Shown: in pieces, positions 1 through 10,434 of the stretch | Layout: each line of letters begins with the position of its first letter | Numbering within the stretch: the stretch's first letter is position 1 | Assembly (NCBI RefSeq): GCF_003012775.1 | Contig: NZ_PXYG01000001.1 | Coordinates: 930,001 to 994,000 of the forward strand | DNA: 64,000 nt | Direction: 5' to 3' | Source: Zobellella endophytica | GTDB lineage: Bacteria > Pseudomonadota > Gammaproteobacteria > Enterobacterales > Aeromonadaceae | The notes under the pieces: model-generated | Databases searched by the model: none | The model's input: the letters and a program-made list of their open reading frames with translations, nothing else | Told to the model about the DNA's origin: nothing | Translations under genes and position numbers: made by a program

Positions 1-1
1 T

Positions 2-3000
2 AAATCTCATAAGGCAATAGATATTGGTGCTAAATTTATTTTAGATGCCTCCAATTTTAAAGGGTTCTGTGAGTCAATATCGAAGCTATATGAAGAATCC
101 TTAAAGTCCAAGCTACTATATTTCGTATATACGACAGATAACAATATAGAGGCAGGATACCATCGTCGTTCTTTGCATCTAAAAAAATCCTTTAGCAAGA
201 TTGGAGTAACTTTACCTCTAATCTCTTATCATTCAAGCAGCTTCAAACATAAAGAAAACATTTCTTTTATTCCTAAAGATGAAGTTTTGCTAAAGAGAGT
301 AGTTGAGTGGCTAAACCCCAAAATTGTTATAGCTGCCTCTAATTACGAGAACGCCAAACCTATTCTTAATCTAAAAGATGCGGTGGATTTTGATTTCATT
401 TACGAAATGCGAGGATTGTGGCATGAAACATATGCCGCAAAAATGCTTGAAATCAACAATAAATACAAAATAGAAAATGACAAAAATTATAATAAAGGAA
501 TGAATGGAGAGCTAGAGATTGTTAGAAAGGCAGATAAAGTTATATTTATCTGCAAAGAGATGAAGGACTATATCCAACATAGAATCCCTGAAAAAGAAAT
601 ACACTGTGAGATCATAGGTAACGGTTATGAGATAACAGAATCTAACAGTCACGCTTTTGAAGTTAAAAAATATGAAAAAGAGAATTCAGAACCATTTGTA
701 ATAGGTTACTTTGGCTCTATCACCTACTATGAAGGAATAAATCTTCTTCTTGACGCAGTAAGCGAGCTGATAGCAGAAGGTTTAAACGTGAAAGTCCTTC
801 TTATCGGAAAGAATTCAATTACACACAAGCATGTTTTGGATGTAGATAAATACAGTTTTGTTCAGTATGAAAAGTTTAAACAGGATATATCACCTTACTA
901 TAGTCAAATAAATCTTTTTGTTGTACCTAGGCTTCCATATGAAGTCTGCCATAGCGTTGAGCCCTTAAAACCGTTTGATTGCTTTGCAAAAAAAATACCA
1001 TTATTGCTTTCTGATTGTAAAGCATTAAATCGCCTAGCCGGGGAAGGGGATAGATGCTTAACCTTTAAGGCTGGTGATAAAGTCAGTCTTAAAGAAAAAA
1101 TTAAGAATATAATTAAGGAAGGCTACCCAGCAGAGAAGCTAGATATAGCATGGAATTGGGTAAATCAAAGCCTAAAATGGGTGGACATTGCAGAAAAGTA
1201 CACAAATTTCATTCATAAAAAAAACAAAAAAATATATTATCTGTACGCTGATAAGTGGTGGATCTCTTATTCATGGAGTGGTGCCTCTATAAACGCAATC
1301 AATGAGATGGCTGTTTTATCAAAAGATAATGATGTTTATTACAATGATATATATGTGAATGATTTATTTCAAAATGGAATTTTCAATGAAAAACAATACT
1401 TGGAAAGATATAGTAAAGAAGCAAAGTTAAAAAAGCATTTAGAATCAGTACACTTACCAAAGGTTTTTGTTCCTTCTCGTGACTATGATGCTACATTTTA
1501 TCGTTCTGGTAGCAATGAGAGATGTGTTGATTTTTTCCAAAAGGAACTTTTCCAACCAAAAATATTTAGCCATAATTTTGTTAAACCAATCTGGGAAAAT
1601 AGTATAATTGGCTTCCAAACTGAAGCATCCCAAGAGTTTGCAATAAACGGGAGCTTGAGTGATTATGACGATGATGGCACCCTAGGCTATGCTGAGTGTG
1701 AATCCACACCTAAAAGAAGTTTTTTACGCTATCAAGTAAGTGCTAACAAAGCGTCAGAGCCGCGTCTGATCTTCAATACGGATAAACGTTCACGGCTAAA
1801 AAGAGAACTTAATAGTGATTTTATAATAGGCGTTATAGGAACAATTTACGACGGCACTTATCCCGATCTTTTGTTCGAGACCGTTGAGAAACTACGAGAG
1901 AATCATCCTTATCTGAATGCAAAAGTTGTAATATACTCTATTAATATACTAATAGAATTGCCAAAGAAGGACTGGATTGTTGTATCTAAATACGAAAAAG
2001 GAAATCAAGAAGATTCTTTGCTCCAGCTAGATGTTATCGTCAATACTTGGAAATCTTCTGCACAAATATATAGTGGTTCGAATAAAAACATTGACGCTAT
2101 TAATCACGGGATCCCACTTATAGCAGCACGCACACCATCTTATGTTGAGCAACTAGGTGAGGGTTACCCTCTTTTTTATGATTTTGACCCTAGCAATGAA
2201 AATCAAGCAGAAACCACTAAAAACTCTCTAGAAGATCTATTGGTTAAATGTATTTCAGCTAGCTTTAGGAGCCAGGTCGCTAAATATTTAATTTGGAGAC
2301 GAAGATTTCTGTCGATAGATTCCACTTCTTGGCTTTATAATAAACAACTATCGAGAATAGAAAAGAAAAAAATTCTATTAGTTTCCCAAAACTTCAATGT
2401 AGGAGGGGTTCAAAAATACTCCTCTCAGTTGATTAAATCTCTCGCTGATTTTTCTATTACAATTCTATCAGCAGAGAAAATTAGCAAAGCAAAAATCAAA
2501 GAGCTTCGCCAGCTTTCTGACAATATAAGAATCGAATACTTTAAGGATGGGAAAGCTTTTATTTATGAAAAATTTGATTTGGCATTTATAAATAGCTATC
2601 CAGTCGAGGAAGAAAATCTTTTATCTCTCCTTAAAACTCTGAAAAGAGATGGTACAAAAATATACCCTATCGTACATTCAGACATACATCCATTTACAGT
2701 AGAGATATCTAAGCATTTAATCTATATTCAGTGTCTCATCACAATTAACACAAGAATAATAGAAAAAATAAACGCTAATACTGAATTCGATTTTAGTAGT
2801 CGATACTATCATGTAACCCCCGTACTTGAACCTATTGACAGCAATTCTGAAAAATACAAACCAAAAGTTAAAAGATCCAAAAAAGTTGCTTTCTTTGGAA
2901 GAGTTGCACCGCTTAAGTGTGCTGATTTTCTAGCACGTTCTTTTGCTAGATATGTAAAAGAAACATCTAGTGAATATCAGCTTTTGATCTGTGGTCCAGT

Positions 3001-3496
3001 AGCACAAAAAGGCCTTGATATTATTGTCAACAAGGCTAATGAGTATGCTGGTAGAAAAGTAATTGATCTGCAAAATAAATCATTTAACGAAGGCGAGAGA
3101 GAAGTGTTATTCAAAGAAGTGGATGCCCTGATCTATACAACAGCAACAGAAGGCCTGCCATACACCTTCCTAGAAGCGAATGAATTAGGCACTCCAGTAA
3201 TTTCCTCTAACGTTGGCGCAATTACACATTTAATTGATGACGGCGTAAATGGGCTACTGTTTAACTTCCAAGATCTATACCTAAGCAACCTTTACGAAGA
3301 TAAACCTTACAATAAGTTATCTCAAGTAATGAAAGATAATGAAGAAGTCAACTATCAAGAGTTCAAAAAAGTGATGCTTAGGTTTGAAGGTAATGATGAG
3401 GAATTCTTTAAAATGAGCGCCAATGCTATATCACGTGTAGAAAAAGATTTCACCTTCGATGTCATGCGAAAAACACTCCGATCTATTATTTATTAA
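2..3496 (+). CDS. Multidomain glycosyltransferase with three GT-B-like units, 5' end outside the window
   Basis: The frame is open from base 2 with no stop, so the gene begins before the window; a TTG at 173 is only the first start-like codon visible. Three glycosyltransferase-like C-terminal units follow one another: one at about 690-1110, one at about 1800-2200, and a clear GT4 unit at about 2370-3280. The last has the N-terminal loop NVGGVQKYSS, the turn FFGRVAPLK and an EX7E motif in EGLPYTFLEANE near 3150-3185. Only this third unit has a convincing active-site motif; the first two look degenerate or belong to other GT-B families. The product probably adds several sugars in polysaccharide assembly at the inner membrane; donor sugars cannot be read. 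The gene is AT-rich, unlike the GC-rich genes from 6.3 kb, which suggests transfer. galE follows after about 90 bp. Confidence 0.85.
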   Translation, partial: KSHKAIDIGAKFILDASNFKGFCESISKLYEESLKSKLLYFVYTTDNNIEAGYHRRSLHLKKSFSKIGVTLPLISYHSSSFKHKENISFIPKDEVLLKRVVEWLNPKIVIAASNYENAKPILNLKDAVDFDFIYEMRGLWHETYAAKMLEINNKYKIENDKNYNKGMNGELEIVRKADKVIFICKEMKDYIQHRIPEKEIHCEIIGNGYEITESNSHAFEVKKYEKENSEPFVIGYFGSITYYEGINLLLDAVSELIAEGLNVKVLLIGKNSITHKHVLDVDKYSFVQYEKFKQDISPYYSQINLFVVPRLPYEVCHSVEPLKPFDCFAKKIPLLLSDCKALNRLAGEGDRCLTFKAGDKVSLKEKIKNIIKEGYPAEKLDIAWNWVNQSLKWVDIAEKYTNFIHKKNKKIYYLYADKWWISYSWSGASINAINEMAVLSKDNDVYYNDIYVNDLFQNGIFNEKQYLERYSKEAKLKKHLESVHLPKVFVPSRDYDATFYRSGSNERCVDFFQKELFQPKIFSHNFVKPIWENSIIGFQTEASQEFAINGSLSDYDDDGTLGYAECESTPKRSFLRYQVSANKASEPRLIFNTDKRSRLKRELNSDFIIGVIGTIYDGTYPDLLFETVEKLRENHPYLNAKVVIYSINILIELPKKDWIVVSKYEKGNQEDSLLQLDVIVNTWKSSAQIYSGSNKNIDAINHGIPLIAARTPSYVEQLGEGYPLFYDFDPSNENQAETTKNSLEDLLVKCISASFRSQVAKYLIWRRRFLSIDSTSWLYNKQLSRIEKKKILLVSQNFNVGGVQKYSSQLIKSLADFSITILSAEKISKAKIKELRQLSDNIRIEYFKDGKAFIYEKFDLAFINSYPVEEENLLSLLKTLKRDGTKIYPIVHSDIHPFTVEISKHLIYIQCLITINTRIIEKINANTEFDFSSRYYHVTPVLEPIDSNSEKYKPKVKRSKKVAFFGRVAPLKCADFLARSFARYVKETSSEYQLLICGPVAQKGLDIIVNKANEYAGRKVIDLQNKSFNEGEREVLFKEVDALIYTTATEGLPYTFLEANELGTPVISSNVGAITHLIDDGVNGLLFNFQDLYLSNLYEDKPYNKLSQVMKDNEEVNYQEFKKVMLRFEGNDEEFFKMSANAISRVEKDFTFDVMRKTLRSIIY

Positions 3497-3584
3497 GCAC
3501 GAGAAAACTCCATAGTATTTTTCTTTAACATTACTATTTCGCATCGAATTATTTATGATTCATAAAAAATTATAATGAGAAACT

Positions 3585-4604
3585 ATGAATAAAACTTTGT
3601 TGGTTACAGGTGGCACTGGCTATATCGGTTCACACACTTGTCTTTGTCTTTTAGAATCAGGTTATTCGGTTGTAGTACTAGATAACTTATCTAACAGCTC
3701 TCTAGAATCGCTAAATAGAGTTGAGAAAATTTGTGGTCGATCGCTACATTTTATCAAAGGAGACATTCGAAACACTAAAATATTAAATGATATATTCAAT
3801 AAGTTTGATATTGAGGCCGTACTTCATTTTGCTGGACTCAAGTCTGTAAGTGAAAGTATAAAAATGCCTCTTAACTACTATGAAAACAATTTAGGGGGAA
3901 CTGTTAGCTTATGCCAAGCGATGAAGACAGCTGGGGTTTTTAAGCTGGTATTTAGCTCATCTGCCACTGTATATGGTGAGCCATCTCAAATGCCAATCAG
4001 TGAAGATTTCCCTACAGGCATACCAACAAACGCTTATGGACGTTCTAAACTTATGGTAGAACAAATGTTACATGACTTGTCTGCTTCAGATACTCGATGG
4101 TCAGTTGCGTTGTTACGCTACTTCAATCCAGTGGGTGCTCATGAAAGTGGTCTTATTGGTGAAGATCCACGGGGTATTCCAAATAACTTACTACCTTATA
4201 TCAGTCAGGTAGCCGTTGGTAAATTGAAGGAATTGACTATATTTGGCGATAATTATTCAACCAAAGATGGCACGGGAATTCGTGATTATATCCATGTTGT
4301 TGATCTTGCGGAAGGTCACCTATCAGCACTTGATGCATTACAAAGCCGTAGTGGTGTGAATATTTGGAACTTAGGTACTGGAAAGGGATACTCCGTATTA
4401 GAAATAGTTCGAGCCTTTGAAGAAGCCTCTGGGATTTCTATTCCTTATACCATAGCACCACGTCGCCCTGGTGACATTGCTGAGTGCTGGGCCGATCCTA
4501 CCAAGGCTGGAAAGGAGCTTAATTGGCATGCTGAACGTGATCTTAATACGATGATGAAGGACACATGGAGATGGCAGATTAAAAATCAAGATGGATACAA
4601 ATAG
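3585..4604 (+). CDS. galE: UDP-glucose 4-epimerase
   Basis: The 339-residue product matches GalE in length (E. coli 338). It has the N-terminal Rossmann motif GGTGYIGSH at residues 9-17, the Ser/Thr segment SSSATVYGEP, and the catalytic Tyr-x-x-x-Lys in YGRSK near residue 150, as in short-chain dehydrogenase/epimerases. It interconverts UDP-glucose and UDP-galactose (or the N-acetyl forms) in the cytoplasm and so supplies galactose-type donors. It lies between two AT-rich polysaccharide genes and has the same composition, so it is probably the locus copy rather than a gal-operon copy. A purine-rich stretch (ATGAGAAACT) just before the ATG can act as ribosome binding site. Confidence 0.95.
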   Translation: MNKTLLVTGGTGYIGSHTCLCLLESGYSVVVLDNLSNSSLESLNRVEKICGRSLHFIKGDIRNTKILNDIFNKFDIEAVLHFAGLKSVSESIKMPLNYYENNLGGTVSLCQAMKTAGVFKLVFSSSATVYGEPSQMPISEDFPTGIPTNAYGRSKLMVEQMLHDLSASDTRWSVALLRYFNPVGAHESGLIGEDPRGIPNNLLPYISQVAVGKLKELTIFGDNYSTKDGTGIRDYIHVVDLAEGHLSALDALQSRSGVNIWNLGTGKGYSVLEIVRAFEEASGISIPYTIAPRRPGDIAECWADPTKAGKELNWHAERDLNTMMKDTWRWQIKNQDGYK

Positions 4605-4664
4605 ATTCTTACGTGTTTTTTAAAACTTATGTAAACATTTTAATTTTAATGCGAGTTAAAAACA

Positions 4665-5816
4665 ATGGATGCATTTAACAATTATGGATACCCTGTAAAA
4701 ATAGTTGAAGAAATTCATCATTTAGAAAAAATCATCACATCTGGCTTATGGAAGTTTCATTTTAAATATAAAAGCATCGATTTTTTTTACTCTCACAAGT
4801 CATTCAACAGCAAAACCTTAGTTGTTTTTCACGCCGCAGTTAGCCCAAATCTTTCGCTGCCAGTATTTAGAGGTCATGACTGGGAAATAAAAGGCGCTAA
4901 TATTTTATCCATTAGTGATTATGTATTAGAAAAATACAGAAAATTCAACAACTCCAACATAAGCTTCGATTCAACATTTTACCTTGACACAAAAAAACAC
5001 AAGGTAAATGAAGTTTACTACGAAGTCATAGAATATTTTAAAAACCTTAATTCATCTTCACTTTCTACCTTTGGTACTAGTGCAGGGGGTCTCGCAGCGT
5101 TACGTTACGCAAGTTTATTTAATTGTGCTGCTTTAATAGGTAATGCGGAATTTTATTTATCCAATTGGTGGAATTTTAAAAACACATCACGCGTGATAGA
5201 GTCCCAAGGAGATGCGATTATTGATATTGACATCGAAAGCTGGTTGAACATTTACGGCCCACCTGCAACATTGACATTATCCACTAATGTTTTCGATGAC
5301 ATGACTTATCAAGAACATCACAAACCCATCATAGATTTATTTGAAAGAAAATACCCTGACAAAATAAATGTCATAAGACATTGTGAAAAACACACAGGAA
5401 AGTTTCACACCAGCCACTTTCCTTTAAATACACCTTATAAAAAAATCTTAGCATCTATAAATAGCAACCCTAGCTTAGTTGTCGCTTTCACAGATGACCT
5501 AGCATGGTGCCAAAACTCTTTTCAATTGAAAAAACAGAAGGTAATTTACCTCAATTATGAAAACTTAAGAAACAATGAACTTCTTAGCAATGAAGAATAT
5601 ACTCTAGACCAGTCTGCTTTATTCATCGGCATCTTTAAGAAGAACTCTAGCATAGAAGAGTACATTTCAAGAACCCCGTTCATAACTGACTGGGTGCTAT
5701 TACTAAAGGACAAGGAAAGAAATAAAACCATAAAAAGCAAGCATGGTGTTTTTTCTGTATCCTTGCCAATACACAATGAAATATGGCAAAGCAATGATTT
5801 CAGAGTTGTTCTTTAG
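4665..5816 (+). CDS. Alpha/beta-hydrolase-like protein of a polysaccharide locus
   Basis: 383 residues with no signal peptide and no family I recognise with certainty. A nucleophile elbow is visible as FGTSAGGLAALRYA, with Ser139 in G-T-S-A-G-G. A histidine in the HTSHF segment late in the hydrolase part could complete a triad. The order (strand, elbow, helix, then a late His) resembles the protein at 10435-11748, which has GASMGG at the same place, so the two appear to be distant relatives. An esterase or acyltransferase that edits substituents on the polysaccharide would fit, but this is inference. The last 120 residues have no clear match. AT-rich, following galE by 60 bp. Confidence 0.6.
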   Translation: MDAFNNYGYPVKIVEEIHHLEKIITSGLWKFHFKYKSIDFFYSHKSFNSKTLVVFHAAVSPNLSLPVFRGHDWEIKGANILSISDYVLEKYRKFNNSNISFDSTFYLDTKKHKVNEVYYEVIEYFKNLNSSSLSTFGTSAGGLAALRYASLFNCAALIGNAEFYLSNWWNFKNTSRVIESQGDAIIDIDIESWLNIYGPPATLTLSTNVFDDMTYQEHHKPIIDLFERKYPDKINVIRHCEKHTGKFHTSHFPLNTPYKKILASINSNPSLVVAFTDDLAWCQNSFQLKKQKVIYLNYENLRNNELLSNEEYTLDQSALFIGIFKKNSSIEEYISRTPFITDWVLLLKDKERNKTIKSKHGVFSVSLPIHNEIWQSNDFRVVL

Positions 5817-6313
5817 CATACGTATCCAGGGCAGAACAAAGATAGAAAAAAGCACAGAATAAAGCTTTAGAAAAATCAACCTTAAAGCGCCAGCAACCAC
5901 GTTACACACTAACGCGAACATTATTTAAAAAATTAGCATTGTGAGATTACCTTGATGGAAATACTATGGATTCCACTAAGCAAACACCCTGCGTGAGGGT
6001 GTGACGGAACCCCCAGGGATGAGTTCACAGCGTATCCGCATGCGGGACCCTGTCGATGTAGCACTATTAGGATCAGTTATTTCTCCATTTTTCAACGACA
6101 GATGACTTCCATTAGCGGCTTCCAGCTTCTTGCAACACTCATCAATAAACAGTGTCCCTCTTCAACCAGGCAAGGGAAAGCAACAGTTCTCGAGCATCAT
6201 CTATCCTCCCATCATGGCTGTAATTTTCACAAATGCTAGAGGAACTTGAGCTTAGTAAGCTAGTCTGAGGCATATTGCTACCAGAACATTTCTGAATACA
6301 AACCCGATACAGA
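5817..6313. other. Intergenic stretch at a composition boundary
   Basis: About 500 bp between an AT-rich gene and a GC-rich gene. Short open frames on both strands have no recognisable content. The only structure seen is the inverted-repeat element at 5985-6060. No promoter or terminator could be assigned with confidence. Confidence 0.5.
5985..6060. repeat. REP-like inverted-repeat element
   Basis: It contains an inverted repeat CACCCTGCGTGAGGGTG and a second small hairpin around CCGCATGCGG. The motif CAGCGTATCCGCA also occurs in the element at 12748-12845, so the two are probably members of one extragenic palindromic family. It sits where the composition changes from AT-rich to GC-rich. Confidence 0.5.
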
Positions 6314-6325
6314 GTGAACAATAGA

Positions 6326-7186
6326 ATGACAAAAAACAGTGACACCGAGCTGGAGGCATTAGAAAAAAAGCTTATTCAAGCAGGTAAAGAGAATATCAAT
6401 AATCTCACCCGAGATCTTATCACCGTCCAGAATCGTCTTTACGCTCAGCTAGAAAGCCTTTTCTGGCTGCAGCGCCGTTTAGCCATCAAGGGTCAGTTGC
6501 CCCCGCTTCGCGGCTGGGCCACCTCACCGGACGTGCTGTTGCGCCTGCATACTCACATTATGACTGCCAAGCCCAGAGTGGTAGTTGAATTTGGCAGCGG
6601 GGCCTCTACATTGGTCATTGCAGATGCGTTGCGCCAGAATGGTACCGGAAAACTGATGTCCGTTGAGCACAGTGATTTTTACGGCGCACAAACACTGACC
6701 ACACTGAAGGCTGAGCAGCTACAGAACTGGGTGGATCTGCGCATAGGTGATTTAGAGTCATGGCGAGGCGAGCATCTGAATCCGATGGATGCCGAAAAGC
6801 CTTCACGCTGGTATCCCCAATCACTGCTGCAGGATATCAAAAACGTAGATCTACTGTGGGTAGATGGCCCCCCCGGCGCCACCTGCCTTTATAGCCGCTA
6901 TCCCGCTTTGCCTGCTCTTGCTGACAAGCTCTCGCCACAGGCTGAAATATGGATGGACGATACCATCCGGCAGGAAGAACAAGATATTTGTGAGCGCTGG
7001 GCCAAAGATCACGGCTTTGAGCTGAAATACTATCCGCTGGAGAAGGGCTTGGGCTGCTTAACACGGCCAAGTGTCAGCATGCCTGCATCCATGTCAGTAG
7101 TTTCAGCCCCCCATGTTGATAGCAATCATCCCGAGCACACTCTGGGTCTGGATTTTGCCTTACAAGGGGAGCAAGACAAAGGGTAG
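6326..7186 (+). CDS. Class I SAM-dependent methyltransferase
   Basis: About 286 residues from the ATG at 6326; a GTG at 6314 in the same frame is an alternative, and neither has a strong ribosome binding site. The SAM-binding motif I is visible as VVEFGSGASTL, followed by an acidic residue at the end of the next strand (SVEHSDF) and the post-motif LLWVDGPPG, typical of Methyltransf_24-type small-molecule methyltransferases. N-terminal residues 1-60 look helical. In this setting it may methylate a sugar or glycan end, but the acceptor is unknown. GC-rich, placed just before glmM. Confidence 0.75.
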   Translation: MTKNSDTELEALEKKLIQAGKENINNLTRDLITVQNRLYAQLESLFWLQRRLAIKGQLPPLRGWATSPDVLLRLHTHIMTAKPRVVVEFGSGASTLVIADALRQNGTGKLMSVEHSDFYGAQTLTTLKAEQLQNWVDLRIGDLESWRGEHLNPMDAEKPSRWYPQSLLQDIKNVDLLWVDGPPGATCLYSRYPALPALADKLSPQAEIWMDDTIRQEEQDICERWAKDHGFELKYYPLEKGLGCLTRPSVSMPASMSVVSAPHVDSNHPEHTLGLDFALQGEQDKG

Positions 7187-7234
7187 AACCCTTTTACTGC
7201 TCCTTATCAAATCATTCCATATACCGAGCATATT

Positions 7235-8557
7235 ATGACTAGAAAATACTTCGGCACCGACGGCGTTCGCGGCAAGGTCGGTCAATTCCCCATTACCCCC
7301 GATTTTGTGATGAAACTGGGCTGGGCCGCCGGCAAGGTACTGTCGCAAACCGGCACCCAAACCGTGCTGATCGGCAAAGACACCCGTATTTCCGGCTATA
7401 TGCTGGAATCGGCGCTGGAAGCCGGCCTTTCCGCCGCCGGGCTGAATGCCGCCCTGCTCGGCCCCATGCCCACCCCGGCCATTGCCTACCTTACCCGCAC
7501 CTTCCGGGCCGAGGCCGGCATAGTGATCAGTGCCTCGCACAACCCCTATTACGACAACGGCATCAAGTTTTTCTCCCACAACGGCACCAAGCTGCCGGAC
7601 GAGGTAGAGCTGGCCATAGAGGCCATGCTGGAGCAGCCCATGGACTGCGTGGCCTCCAACAAGCTGGGCAAGGCCCGCCGCATTACCGACGCCGCCGGCC
7701 GTTATATCGAGTTTTGCAAAAGCACCTTTCCGTCCGAGCTAAGCCTGGAAGGGCTGCGCATTGTGCTGGACTGCGCCCACGGCGCCACCTACCACATTGC
7801 CCCGGCGGTATTCCAGGAACTGGGCGCCGAGGTTATCACCATCGGCGCCAGCCCGGATGGATTGAACATCAACGATCAGGTCGGCTCCACCGCCCCCACC
7901 GCCCTCATCACCGCCGTTAAGCAATACCGGGCCGACATGGGCATTGCTTTTGATGGCGATGGCGATCGCCTGGCCATGGTGGACCACACCGGCCAACTGC
8001 TGGATGGCGACGAGCTGCTGTTCATCCTGGCGCAACACGCCCAACGCCAGGGATCCCTGGGCGGTGGCGTGGTGGGCACGCTCATGACCAATATGGCGCT
8101 GGAACTGGCCCTGGCCGAGCAGAATATTCCCTTTGTGCGCGCCAAGGTAGGCGACCGCTATGTGATGGAGCAGCTGCAGCAGCACGGCTGGAAGCTGGGC
8201 GGTGAAAACTCCGGCCATATCATTAGCCTTGACCACAATTCCACCGGAGACGGCATTATCGCCGCCCTGCAGGTGCTGCGTGCCGCTGTGAGCCAGCGGG
8301 TTACCCTTAAGGAACTGCGCACCGGCCTTACCCTCTTCCCCCAGCAGCTGGTGAACGTGCGCTTTGCCGCCGGCAGCAACCCGCTGGAAAGCGACGCGGT
8401 CAAACAGCGCGTAACAGAGGCGGAAAGAAAACTGGCTGGCAACGGCCGGGTGCTGCTGCGCAAGTCCGGCACCGAGCCGCTGATCCGGGTGATGGTGGAA
8501 GGCGCCGAGGCGCAACAGGTGCGGCAACTGGCCGGCTATATTGCCGAGGCCATGTAA
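7235..8557 (+). CDS. glmM: Phosphoglucosamine mutase
   Basis: 440 residues, matching GlmM (E. coli 445). The N-terminal signature [11 protein letters not shown], the phosphoserine loop [16 protein letters not shown], the metal loop DGDGDR and the C-terminal phosphate-binding [12 protein letters not shown] are all present. It converts glucosamine-6-phosphate to glucosamine-1-phosphate, feeding UDP-GlcNAc. In most gammaproteobacteria glmM lies next to folP/ftsH, so this may be a second copy dedicated to the polysaccharide locus; that cannot be settled from the window. The catalytic motifs look intact. Confidence 0.93.
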   Translation: MTRKYFGTDGVRGKVGQFPITPDFVMKLGWAAGKVLSQTGTQTVLIGKDTRISGYMLESALEAGLSAAGLNAALLGPMPTPAIAYLTRTFRAEAGIVISASHNPYYDNGIKFFSHNGTKLPDEVELAIEAMLEQPMDCVASNKLGKARRITDAAGRYIEFCKSTFPSELSLEGLRIVLDCAHGATYHIAPAVFQELGAEVITIGASPDGLNINDQVGSTAPTALITAVKQYRADMGIAFDGDGDRLAMVDHTGQLLDGDELLFILAQHAQRQGSLGGGVVGTLMTNMALELALAEQNIPFVRAKVGDRYVMEQLQQHGWKLGGENSGHIISLDHNSTGDGIIAALQVLRAAVSQRVTLKELRTGLTLFPQQLVNVRFAAGSNPLESDAVKQRVTEAERKLAGNGRVLLRKSGTEPLIRVMVEGAEAQQVRQLAGYIAEAM

Positions 8558-8649
8558 CCGCCTTGCGGCTCATACTGTCGTGCCCTTTTTAATGCTATGG
8601 TAATTTTCACACTCACAGGCGGCGAGCCTTCTGTTGCCAATGGGCTCCA

Positions 8650-10305
8650 ATGCTTTGTCAAAGCCACCAATCACGACAATCAAACAGTCAAGATCATAAT
8701 CAAATGCAAAAAGACATCGAGCACATAGAAAACAGTCCCTGGTTCAATGCCAACTGGTACCTTGCACAGTACCCCGATGTAGCCGCCTCGGGCATGAGCC
8801 CGGCTCAGCACTATCTGCGTTTTGGCGAGCCCTGGGGGCGCAAGGCCGGGCCCGAGTTCGATGCCGGCTGGTACCGCAACCAATACACCGACGTTGCCGC
8901 TTCCGGCATGAGTCCGTTGCTGCATTTTATTCGCCACGGCGAAAAAGAAGGCCGTCAGCCGGGTCCGGTGCAAGCCATGGAGTGGGATGCCAAACTCTGG
9001 CGCAAAGAGGCGCCGGAATCCACCTGCCTCAAGGCGCTGCACAGCCTGCTCACCACGGGCAGCTGGCGCGAAGCCACCTTTGCCGCCTTTGCCCTGGGCC
9101 GCTGGTACGCCTCCTCGCAGCAGTGGACCAAGGCGGCGCAGGCACTGGCTTGCCGCCATCTGCACTCCCAGCGTTTGCCTGCACATAACGGCGCAGCCCT
9201 GCTGGAAGCCGATGCTCTCATCCGCACCAACGCCCTGGCCCAGGCCTGGCAACGACTGGAACAGCTGCAAAGCCAGGCCCCAACTTATTACGACTGCTCC
9301 CTGGCCCAGGCCAACCTTATCAGCGCCCAGGCACGACAGCTGACGAATCCACCCGATGCCCTGCAACAATTGTGGAATGCCCAGCGCTTGCGCCGGATCA
9401 ACCACCCCTGGCAGCACAAGAGGTTGATGACCGTCTCCCTGATTAACGAGCAGCACCCCCTCAGCCTGGACAACCTGGCTCCGCCCATCATCGAGCCTTC
9501 CCGCCCCACGCTGACGGCTCCGCTGGTGTCGGTGATTATGCCGCTGTACAACGCCGCCGCCACATTGGCCACCGCCCTGCGGAGCCTGGTATCGCAAACC
9601 CTGGAGCAGGAGCAGCCGGGAGCATTGGAAGTGCTGGTGGTGGATGATGCCTCAACGGACGGCAGCCTCGATATCGCCCGGCAGTTTGCCGAGCGCCATG
9701 CCTGCATCAAGGTAATCACTCAACCCCACAATCAGGGGGCCTACACCGCCCGTAACCGGGCGCTGGACGAGGCGAGAGGCAGATTTATTACCGTGCACGA
9801 TAGTGACGACTGGTCACATCCGCAAAAGCTGGCGCTGCAAATGCAGGCGCTACAAGGCAACCATGAATGGATGGCCAGTTTTTCCCACTGGGTGCGATGC
9901 TCTACAGACATGCTCTTCCACCGCTGGCGCATGGAAGAGGGCTGGATATTCCGTAATGCATCGTCGCTGATGTTCCGCCGCCAGGTATTTGAAGAGCTGG
10001 GATACTGGGACAAGGTCCGGGCCGACGCTGATACCGAATATTACCACCGCATCCTGGCCGCTTACGGTGACAAGGCCATCGGTGATGCCCTGCCGGGTGT
10101 CCCTTTATCGTTTGGCAGAAATTTGTCGACATCTCTTACTCAAACCAGCGCCACCCATATTAGTACCCAGTTTGTGGGAGCACGCAAAGACTATCAGGAT
10201 GCCGCATCACAATGGCACGCGGCCGCAAACTCTATTACCGACTTGTATATGCCGGCCAATCCGGATGCCAGGCTCTTTACCGCACCGGATGAATTACTGC
10301 CCTGA
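8650..10305 (+). CDS. Family 2 glycosyltransferase with two N-terminal WYL/PDV repeats
   Basis: 551 residues from the ATG at 8650; an in-frame ATG at 8704 is an equally plausible start. Two tandem ~45-residue modules open the protein: the first has WFNANWYL, PDVAASG and HYLRFG, the second FDAGWYRNQ, TDVAASG and HFIRHG. A helical TPR-like stretch follows (about residues 110-270). A GT-A family 2 domain starts near residue 290 (PLVSVIMPLYN), with VVDDASTDGS and the metal-binding HDSDDW. The module recurs in the genes at 11872, 21104 and 22714. The protein probably transfers a sugar to the polysaccharide at the cytoplasmic face; the repeats may place it with its partners (inference). A hairpin follows the stop. 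Confidence 0.85.
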   Translation: MLCQSHQSRQSNSQDHNQMQKDIEHIENSPWFNANWYLAQYPDVAASGMSPAQHYLRFGEPWGRKAGPEFDAGWYRNQYTDVAASGMSPLLHFIRHGEKEGRQPGPVQAMEWDAKLWRKEAPESTCLKALHSLLTTGSWREATFAAFALGRWYASSQQWTKAAQALACRHLHSQRLPAHNGAALLEADALIRTNALAQAWQRLEQLQSQAPTYYDCSLAQANLISAQARQLTNPPDALQQLWNAQRLRRINHPWQHKRLMTVSLINEQHPLSLDNLAPPIIEPSRPTLTAPLVSVIMPLYNAAATLATALRSLVSQTLEQEQPGALEVLVVDDASTDGSLDIARQFAERHACIKVITQPHNQGAYTARNRALDEARGRFITVHDSDDWSHPQKLALQMQALQGNHEWMASFSHWVRCSTDMLFHRWRMEEGWIFRNASSLMFRRQVFEELGYWDKVRADADTEYYHRILAAYGDKAIGDALPGVPLSFGRNLSTSLTQTSATHISTQFVGARKDYQDAASQWHAAANSITDLYMPANPDARLFTAPDELLP

Positions 10306-10310
10306 GAAAA

Positions 10311-10366
10311 TGAGATGGTGCTATTTTATTTCCACCATTCACAACAATAATAAAAGCACCATCTCA
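10311..10366 (+). terminator. Inverted repeat after the glycosyltransferase gene
   Basis: Arms TGAGATGGTGC (10311-10321) and GCACCATCTCA (10356-10366) are perfectly complementary and flanked inward by further A/T pairs. There is no U-run after the right arm, so it may be an mRNA-stabilising hairpin or a weak terminator rather than a standard Rho-independent one. Confidence 0.45.
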
Positions 10367-10434
10367 TCCATCATGAAAGCTTCATGAAAATGATAATCGA
10401 TAGCTGACACACAACATGTTAACAAGGAGCATCG

